The notes under the pieces were generated by a model. The model saw only the letters and a list, made by a program, of their open reading frames with translations. It was not told the origin of the DNA and searched no databases. Source: Aliishimia sp963721175 (GTDB lineage: Bacteria > Pseudomonadota > Alphaproteobacteria > Rhodobacterales > Rhodobacteraceae). From it: DNA of 64,000 bases. The translations under genes were made by a program, and so were the position numbers. Shown here piece by piece: positions 56,692 through 64,000 of the stretch. The stretch covers positions 310,001 through 374,000 of the forward strand of contig CAVRIG010000026.1 of NCBI GenBank assembly GCA_963721175.1. Reading direction: 5' to 3'. The stretch's first letter is position 1, and each line of letters begins with the position of its first letter.

Positions 56692-58224
56692 ATGGGATAT
56701 TTGAAGAAATTCCAGCACGACATGTTCGTGAGCTATGCGCGGGGCCCTTTGGGCGAGACTGACTCGACCTGGTCGCCAAGCAATCTCGTGAAGAATTGGA
56801 CCGATGATCTCGTGAAGCACCTGACGGACCTCCTTGTTGCCGACTTGGGGAAGAAGGATGAAGATCGACTGGATGTCTGGTTCGACACGCGGCTTGCCAG
56901 CAACAAGCCCCTGAACGGTGAATTGAGGGACCGGGTTGCAAACTCCGCCACCTTCCTGTGTGTGATGAGCGACTACTACCTCGATTCCGACTATTGCCGC
57001 GACGAGCTGAAGACGTTCATCGAGGCAAATCCGAATGCACTGGATGAAGGGCGCGTTTTTGTCGTCAGGATGCGGCCGACGAGTCACCTCGAGTGGCCGG
57101 AAGAATTGAAGAAAGATGGCGACAGTCCTCCAGGTGTGATGTTTCACACGAAGGAACGGCCCGGAGAGCGCGCTCAGACGTTTTCCTGGCCGAAACCGGA
57201 TTTCGGCGACCAGCATTATCGCGAAGCTGCGACGAAACTGCAAAACGACATTGACCGCGTTTTGCGGAGATTGAAGGAAGTGGATGGCGACACGGAGAAG
57301 AGCCGCTCAATTGCGGATATCGACATATCCGTGGGCCGGCCAGTCCTCCTGGGCTATGCCTCTCACGACGTGGATTCGTTGCGAGAGGAATTGCGCGTGC
57401 GATTCCGCGAACAAAACATGAAGGTCGTGCCCTCGACCGAACAAGATGATCCGGTCGACGCAGGAGAGTTGACCCACCTGCTGGACAAAGAGCTGGCAAA
57501 TGTCGATGCGCTGATCTTGATCGCCGGAAACTCGTGCGAGAAGTGGCCACGTGATGAACCCGCGGGACATCTCAGTCTTCAGGTGGAACGCGCGAAGTCG
57601 CGTGGCATACCCGTGTACGTCTGGATCGTCGCCGACGACATAGCGAGCATCGAACAGGAAGACTACCGATCCTATCTGGAGAATTTGGAGAAGACGTCGC
57701 GGAACGGCGATGGCCTTCGCGTCCGGTTCTCCGATGCTGAAGAGTTTTCACGACATTGTGCCAATCTGCTGAACGCCAAGACACCACAGCACGGCATCGA
57801 ACAATGCATCGTGCACTACAACAAGCCCAAGGAGGACAGTTCCGACTACGAGTTGTTCCGTGAGGCAGTTCTGGACGCCGTGGCAGATGGCAAGCGTGCC
57901 ATAAAACGGCCACGCGACGAGAATGGACAGATCAAGACCGAGTTGCTGCGGCATGACCTGGAAAAGGCTTCGGCGTGCATACTGATGTGTTTCGACGGCG
58001 ATGACGATTGGGCGATCCAGAACGCCAAGCAGATCAGCTCGCTCCTGGGCTCCGAAGCAACCGGCAAGATGGCGCGCCTGTGCATCATCGGTCCCAAGGT
58101 CAAAGAACAGAGCCTGCTGGATCTGCGCGCCTGGAAGTTCCAGACGGTGCTTGGCGAACGTCTTGACGAGGCGCAACTCAAACAGGTGATCGCCGACAAG
58201 ATACAAGCGGCCCTTGCCAACTGA
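56692..58224 (+). CDS. Protein with three TIR or TIR-like domains
   Basis: 510 residues, no signal or membrane segment. Domain 1 (about 8-165) is a clear TIR: HDMFVSYARG, LDVWFDTRLASNKPLNGELR, then ATFLCVMSDYYLDSDYCRDE with the likely catalytic Glu at 105. Domain 2 (about 213-355) is TIR-like: PVLLGYASHDVDSLREELRV, DALILIAGNSCEKWP, and QVERAKSRGIPVYVWIV with Glu 299. Domain 3 (about 370-505) has the fold pattern (EQCIVHYNKPKEDSSDYELF; ACILMCFDGDDDWAIQNAKQ; ARLCIIGPK) but no Glu in the last helix. TIR domains of this kind often cleave NAD+ to kill or stall infected cells. The nSTAND gene follows by 10 nt. Confidence 0.85.
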   Translation: MGYLKKFQHDMFVSYARGPLGETDSTWSPSNLVKNWTDDLVKHLTDLLVADLGKKDEDRLDVWFDTRLASNKPLNGELRDRVANSATFLCVMSDYYLDSDYCRDELKTFIEANPNALDEGRVFVVRMRPTSHLEWPEELKKDGDSPPGVMFHTKERPGERAQTFSWPKPDFGDQHYREAATKLQNDIDRVLRRLKEVDGDTEKSRSIADIDISVGRPVLLGYASHDVDSLREELRVRFREQNMKVVPSTEQDDPVDAGELTHLLDKELANVDALILIAGNSCEKWPRDEPAGHLSLQVERAKSRGIPVYVWIVADDIASIEQEDYRSYLENLEKTSRNGDGLRVRFSDAEEFSRHCANLLNAKTPQHGIEQCIVHYNKPKEDSSDYELFREAVLDAVADGKRAIKRPRDENGQIKTELLRHDLEKASACILMCFDGDDDWAIQNAKQISSLLGSEATGKMARLCIIGPKVKEQSLLDLRAWKFQTVLGERLDEAQLKQVIADKIQAALAN

Positions 58225-58234
58225 GGACATGCTG

Positions 58235-61200
58235 ATGGACGAGACGTCTTCGCCTTCGTCACAACTCGATGCCACCGCCAAAAGGTCTGGTGGCGAGCTC
58301 AAGTGGCCCCGGCAGCCTTACCCCGGCCTGCGACCGTTCGAGGTGGACGACGACATCGACGAGTCGCTCGTCTTTTTCGGGCGCGACAAGCAGAAGGACG
58401 AAATCCTCCGGCGTCTCAACGACAGCCATGTCGTGTTCGTCGTGGGGCCGTCCGGTTCCGGCAAGTCCTCGCTGGTCAAGGCCGGTGTCATACCCGCCCT
58501 CAGAGCCGGCCTGCTCACGTCCGCGGGTCATCACTGGCGTATTGCCAAGACGCGCCCCGAACGCCGTCCGCTCGCTCAACTCGCAGAGGCGCTCGCCGAA
58601 CTGCTGACCGGCACCGACGACAAGGTGCCGATCTCTGAACGCCGCCGGGCGATCGAGGACCTTCTCCGCCAGGAGGACAGCGCACTTTGGCTCATAGCCA
58701 ATTCAATCTCTGAACGGTACGCCGCCGAGGGACACGGTCGAATGCGCACATTGCTTCTTATCGACCAGTTCGAAGAAGCGTTCGGCCCGGAGATCGAGGA
58801 TCGCGCCGAAGTCGATCAGTTCTTTCGAATCCTGCACTCGATTTTTTGCAAAGCCACACAAGGATCTGTACCTGATCGTCGCGATGCGAACGGGCTACAT
58901 CGGCTCGACTGCGGCGCACCCGGACATCGCGGAGATGCTGAACGGTACGGCCTATCTCACGCCGATGCTGACGCCGTCTCAAATGGCGGTAGCCATCAGT
59001 CGGCCCGCGGAGACATATGGTGGTGCGGTTGAGCCGGAGCTTGTCCAGGAAATCCTCGACGACGCTGCAAATCCGAGGGAGGACATGGCGGACCAGTTGC
59101 CTCTCGTTCAACATGCATTGTTCTGGATGTGGGAGCAGGCATGGCGCGGCGCAGGGCTCGAGTCACCCCCGCGGCCCACAGACGATCCGCCCGCTATCGT
59201 ACCTCCGCTCTCGCTTGCGGAGTTCCGCGAAAATGACGGCCTGAAGGGAATCATGCAGCGACATGCCGAGGAACTCTACGCGTCCGCGGTCAAGGGGGGC
59301 AATTCGGCTAAGCAACTCTGCGAGCTGGTCTTCAAGCGGCTCTGCGAACGCGACCTCGAGCGTCGTTACCGCCGCACGCCGCCGACCATTTCCGAATTGC
59401 AGGACCTGACAGGCGCTTCAGAGGATGAACTGCGTGCGGTCATCGCTCCTTTCACCGCATCGAGTGCCGCACTTCTCAGTGTTCGGCCTCAGGCGGGCAG
59501 AACGGAAGACGTGATCGACATCAACCACGAGAGCCTGATCCGCCAGTGGGACAGGCTTCGCGGCTGGGCGGACGAAGAAGCCAGGGAAGTTGCAACCTTC
59601 AGGGAGCTGGTCGGGAACGCGCGCCAATGGGAGGACAGCAACAAGGACGAACGGCACCTGCGCACCGGCGGCCAGTTGGAGCTCATCGAAACCTTCTGGA
59701 AGCGCACAAACCCGAGCGATGCTTGGGCGCAACGTTACCGGACGATCAACCGCAAGAGGAGCCTCGCCGACGACCTGCCGCTTGTGGAAGAATATGTAGT
59801 GGCGTCAAGAAGCGAGGAAGAGCGTAGGCAGAATGCAAAAGCGCGTCGCAGGGTGCGCGATAGCCGCAACCGTCTCATTTCCGTCGTAGGCGCGTTGGCT
59901 GTAGCTGCCGTGACAGTGGGAGCAATTGGTCTTTTTCAAGAACGCGAGCGGCAAACTTCGGTTCTTGCCGCCCAACTCGGAAAACTGGCGGGTGGCGACA
60001 ATCCGATTGACGCCCTGCTGATCGCCGAGTCCGCGATCACGCAAGACCTGAGCATGACCCCCGAGCTGCAGGGCTTGCTGCAGTCGACTGTAAACGGGTT
60101 CCGGCTGGAAACAGAACTCCGGGGTTCCGATCTGGAGAGAATCGCGTTTTCACCCACCGGCAACGACCTGCTGATCGCAGATGCTCAGGGCGATCTCCAA
60201 ATGTGGAACGGTGACGATCAACAGTTGTCTCCGGTTGAGATCTCGCAACGCAACTCGGACCAGGAGCAAGCCGAACAGGACCAGGTGGCGAAACGGTTTG
60301 AATGGAGTCCGGATGGCAAGTTCGTCTTCATCAGCGACGGGTCCGGTGGCGGCCATGCGGCGATTTACGAGGTCGTGTCCACGAGCGAGGGCACCTCGCT
60401 AAACGAAGCCTTCCCAGTAGATAAAATGTCGCGGAGAGCGCAGTTCAGTCCAGATGGAGCACTGCTCGTCACATCCGGTTTTTCCGGAACCCAAGTCGAA
60501 CTCTGGAAACTGGAAGATGGGTCCGGGCGGCTGAATTGGTCAATTCGGCCGAGTTCGTGGGGGTTAGACGCAGCATTCTCGTCTGACGGGCGCCACCTTG
60601 CCCTCGCATCGAACGGAAATGTGGACATCTACGAAGTATCCAAGCTCCTAAACGGTGATTACGACGGAACCGACGATGTCTCCACTTCTGCCGATGAAGA
60701 GAAGGCGGCAACCCCGATCGGGCGAAAAGCCGGCGACAGATGGTTCGAACTGGCTTTTCATCCTTCTGACCCGAATATGCTCGCCATTGCTACTCGAAGC
60801 GGTGTCGGCAAGCTGTGGGAACTTCGCCAGGACAAAGAATTGCATGAGTTGGGAAAGTTCTTCGAAGCGGATGACGGCATCCGCACGATTGCGATCAGCC
60901 CGGATGGCAGATGGATCGCAACATCGGGACAGGACGGCGACACCTGGTTGGCACCAGTCTCCGCAGGCTGGGATAAGGAAACATCGAAAGCTGAAATGCT
61001 GGCGGGAAGAGACCAGATAGAGGGACTCTCGTTTTCCTTCGATTCTTCACGATTGGCATCTGTTTCGGAAAACGGAGTCGTGCGCATCTGGTCCATCGAG
61101 CCGCGATCCGACGAGTTGACAGTGGATTTCACCCGCGACGATTGGCTTGCTGCGCTGGAAAGACTGAAACCGACCGTGGTCGGTCCCAGCGGCGACGCCG

Positions 61201-61268
61201 TTCCGCTGCAACTCGATCCAAAGCTCGAATGTCTCGTCTCGCCAACAGCGGCTGGATGTGCCGAGTAA
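58235..61268 (+). CDS. nSTAND1 NTPase with membrane segment and WD40 propeller, frameshifted
   Basis: About 1010 residues after mending at a six-T run (58842-58847). PYPGLRPFEVDDDIDESLVF, then FFGRD is the nSTAND1 opening; Walker A GPSGSGKSSL (71-80); Walker B RTLLLIDQFEEAF (about 171-183); then AYLTPMLTPSQMAVAISRPA, LPLVQHALFWMWEQ and DINHESLIRQWDRL, all nSTAND1 hallmarks. One membrane helix follows (LISVVGALAVAAVTVGAIGL, about 547-567), then seven WD40-type blades from about 620 to the end (for example FSPDGALLVTSGFSG, ISPDGRWIATSGQDG, FSFDSSRLASVSENG). The start at 58235 is chosen for GAGG 7-8 nt upstream. Likely a sensor that oligomerises and drives the TIR partner. Confidence 0.87.
58842..58847 (+). 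repeat. Six-T homopolymer at the frame break of the nSTAND gene
   Basis: With five T the reading is SIFAKPHKDLYLIVAMRTGY and the two halves of the NTPase join; with six the frame is lost. Confidence 0.8.
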
Positions 61269-61330
61269 GGCAGCTTGGAGTGCGCCTGATCGGGCCGTGT
61301 CGCCGGTCGCGACGACCCACCGAGCCGAGG

Positions 61331-62295
61331 TCAGTCCTGGTTTTCGGGAAAGAAGCAGGCGGCCGTATGCTGTCCAGAGCCAAGTTCGGGACGTTCGGCG
61401 CGACACTTGGGCTGCGCCTTCCAGCAGCGCGGCGCAAAGGGGCAGCCGTCGGGGATTGCCAGGGGTGATGGCAGTTCGCCCTCGAGCTTGATCCGTCTTG
61501 GCGCTTTCGGGGTCGGCCTGCGGGGTCGCGGACAGCAGCGCCACCGTATAGGGGTGCTGCGGCGCGGAGAACAGCGCCTCCTTCGGACCCTTTCTCGACG
61601 GCGCGGCCCAGATACATCACGATCACTTCGTCGGCGACGTGGCGCACCACGCCCAGATCGTGGCTGATGAACAGATAGGCCAGCTGCAGCCGCTCCTGCA
61701 AGCTCAGCAGCAGGTTCAGGATCGCGCTCTGGATCGACAGGTCGAGCGCCGAGACCGGCTCGTCCAGCACCAGCACCTTCGGGTCCAGCATCAGCGCCCG
61801 CGCGACCGCGATGCGCTGGCGCTGGCCGCCCGAGAACATGTGCGGATATCGGTCGAAATGTTCCGGGCGCAGGCCGACAAGCTTGAGCATGTCGCGCGCC
61901 TTGGCCTCGCGCTCGGCGCGCGAAAGTCGTGGCGTTGATGACCAGCGGCTCCATCAGGATGGTGCCGATCCGCTGGCGCGGGTTGAGCGAGCCGTAGGGG
62001 TCCTGAAACACGATCTGCACCGATCTTGCGCAGATCGGCCCAGTTGTCCGGCACGCACCGGCTTGCCGTCCAGCGTCAGCGTCGCCGTCTGGTCGGCTCC
62101 TCGATCATGGTGACCATCCGCGCGAGCGTGGACTTGCCGCAGCCGCTTTCGCCCACGACGGCCAGCGTCTTGCCCGGCATCACCTCGAAATCAACGCCGG
62201 CCACGGCCTTGCAGCACGCGGGGCTTGCGCAGAAAGCCGCCGCTCGACTTCGTAATGCCGCTGCAGCGCGGTGGCCTGCATCACCGGGGCGTCGG

Positions 62296-62299
<4 letters not shown>
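61331..62299 (-). CDS. ABC transporter ATP-binding protein, DppF type, multiply frameshifted
   Basis: Minus strand. Start ATG at 62299 (MTDAPVMQATALQRHYEV) overlapping the DppD-type stop. Walker A VVGESGCGKSTLARM; Q-loop QIVFQDPYGSLNPRQRIG; signature MFSGGQRQRIAVARALMLDP; Walker B VLVLDEPVSALD; H-loop LFISHDLGVV; tail GCPFAPRCWKAQPKCRAERP ending at 61331. The segments lie in different frames, with breaks near 62230, 62050, 61925, 61585 and 61505. Last gene of the operon. Confidence 0.8.
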
Positions 62300-63282
<983 letters not shown>

Positions 63283-63286
63283 GGGC

Positions 63287-64000
63287 TCAGCTCCGCTTCA
63301 GTTTCGGGTCGAGCGCGTCGCGCAGACCGTCGCCCATCAGGTTGATGGCCAGCACCGTGACAAGGATCGCCAGGCCCGGAAAGGTCACGACCCACCAGGC
63401 GCGCAGGATGAATTCGCGCGCCTCGGCCAGCATGGTGCCCCATTCCGGCGTCGGCGGCTGCGCGCCCATGCCGAGAAAGCCGAGCGCGGCGGCATCGAGG
63501 ATCGCGGTGGAGAACGACAGCGCCGCCTGCACGATGATCGGCGCCAGGCAGTTCGGCAGCACGGTCACGAACATCAGCCGCACACAGCCCGGCACCGGCG
63601 ACGCGGGCGGAGGTGACATAGTCCTTCTGCCGTTCCGACATCACGCTGGCACGGGTCAGGCGCACGTAATGCGGCTGCAGCACGATGGCGATGGCGATCA
63701 TCGCGTTGGTCAGCGACGGCCCGAGGATGGCCACCAGCACCAGCGCCAGCAGCAGCGACGGGAAGGCCAGGATGATGTCCATGATCCGCATGATGATGGT
63801 GTCGAGCCACTTCGGCGCAAAGCCGGCGATCAGCCCGATCAGGATGCCCGCCCGAGGCCGCGACGCTGACCACGACGACGCCCACGAAGAACGAATACCG
63901 CGCGCCCATGATCAGCCGCGACAGCATGTCCCGGCCCAGCGGATCGGTGCCCAGGATATAGCGTCCAGCTGCCGCCCTCCTGCCAGACCGGGGGCTGCAG
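63287..64000 (-). CDS. ABC transporter permease, DppC type, 5' end beyond the window, frameshifted
   Basis: Minus strand, entering from the right edge. LGTDPLGRDML is the DppC loop near 63940; then RLIMGARYSFFVGVVVVSV, LAFPSLLLALVLVAILGPSL, SERQKDYVTSARVAGA, FVTVLPNCLAPIIVQAALSF and GAQPPTPEWGTMLAEAREFI, ending LDPKLKRS at 63287. Breaks near 63970, 63855 and 63600. An upstream DppB and binding protein should lie to the right. Confidence 0.8.

Overview
The window is a GC-rich chromosomal segment that reads as an alphaproteobacterium, most likely of the Rhodobacteraceae/Roseobacter group. The reasons are the protein styles, an EcfG-type sigma factor with a NepR-type anti-sigma factor, HisKA_2 kinase signalling, Ku/LigD repair, and small stress proteins typical of that group (DUF3008, DUF892, DUF6894, CsbD, BON, PRC-barrel). 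No tRNA, rRNA or CRISPR array was seen.

Layout. 1-2.1 kb: end of a complex I type gene pair (nuoM, nuoN). 2.2-36.8 kb: a dense general-stress-response block. It holds a cation/proton antiporter, Cu/Zn SOD, a SPW/VKOR fusion, an AI-2E type permease, EF-hand proteins, DedA, EcfG sigma, a HisKA_2 kinase, a Crp/Fnr regulator, SDR, LigD and Ku, a sorbosone-type dehydrogenase, KatE catalase, a DUF892 ferritin-like protein, a BON protein, NepR, an Lpd-like flavoprotein, CsbD and a PNPOx-like protein, a PaoABC-type molybdenum hydroxylase, a PRC-barrel protein with a nine-residue repeat, and small membrane proteins. By eye, 20 copies of an EcfG-type promoter (GGAAC, 17 nt, GTT) lie in the intergenic gaps of this block, most aimed at these genes and including the sigma gene itself; two more have an 18-nt gap ending in CGTT. 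I found none in the gaps of the right half.

37-52.6 kb: an RND efflux pump; a tightly overlapping minus-strand operon (MarR regulator, creatininase, ketopantoate-reductase-like, SDR, M20 peptidase, EamA exporter); and, divergent from it, a five-gene oligopeptide-type ABC importer. Together these look like uptake and breakdown of an unknown amide- or peptide-like compound.

52.6-61.3 kb: a lipoprotein, then a stretch of transposase remnants (IS3, IS6 and IS481 types) around an AT-richer RgpF-like glycan gene, then a two-gene operon: a protein with three TIR or TIR-like domains followed by an nSTAND1-type NTPase with one membrane segment and a seven-blade WD40 propeller. This pair is the best candidate for an undescribed defence system. 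61.3-64 kb: a second dipeptide-type ABC operon (F, D, C), running off the edge.

Quality warning. Many genes are broken by frame changes, and most are mended by removing one base. The right-hand 2.7 kb is the worst. I treat most as probable sequence errors and annotate the whole gene. The SPW/VKOR gene also has a large internal deletion and a 16-bp tandem duplication that cannot be simple base-calling slips.
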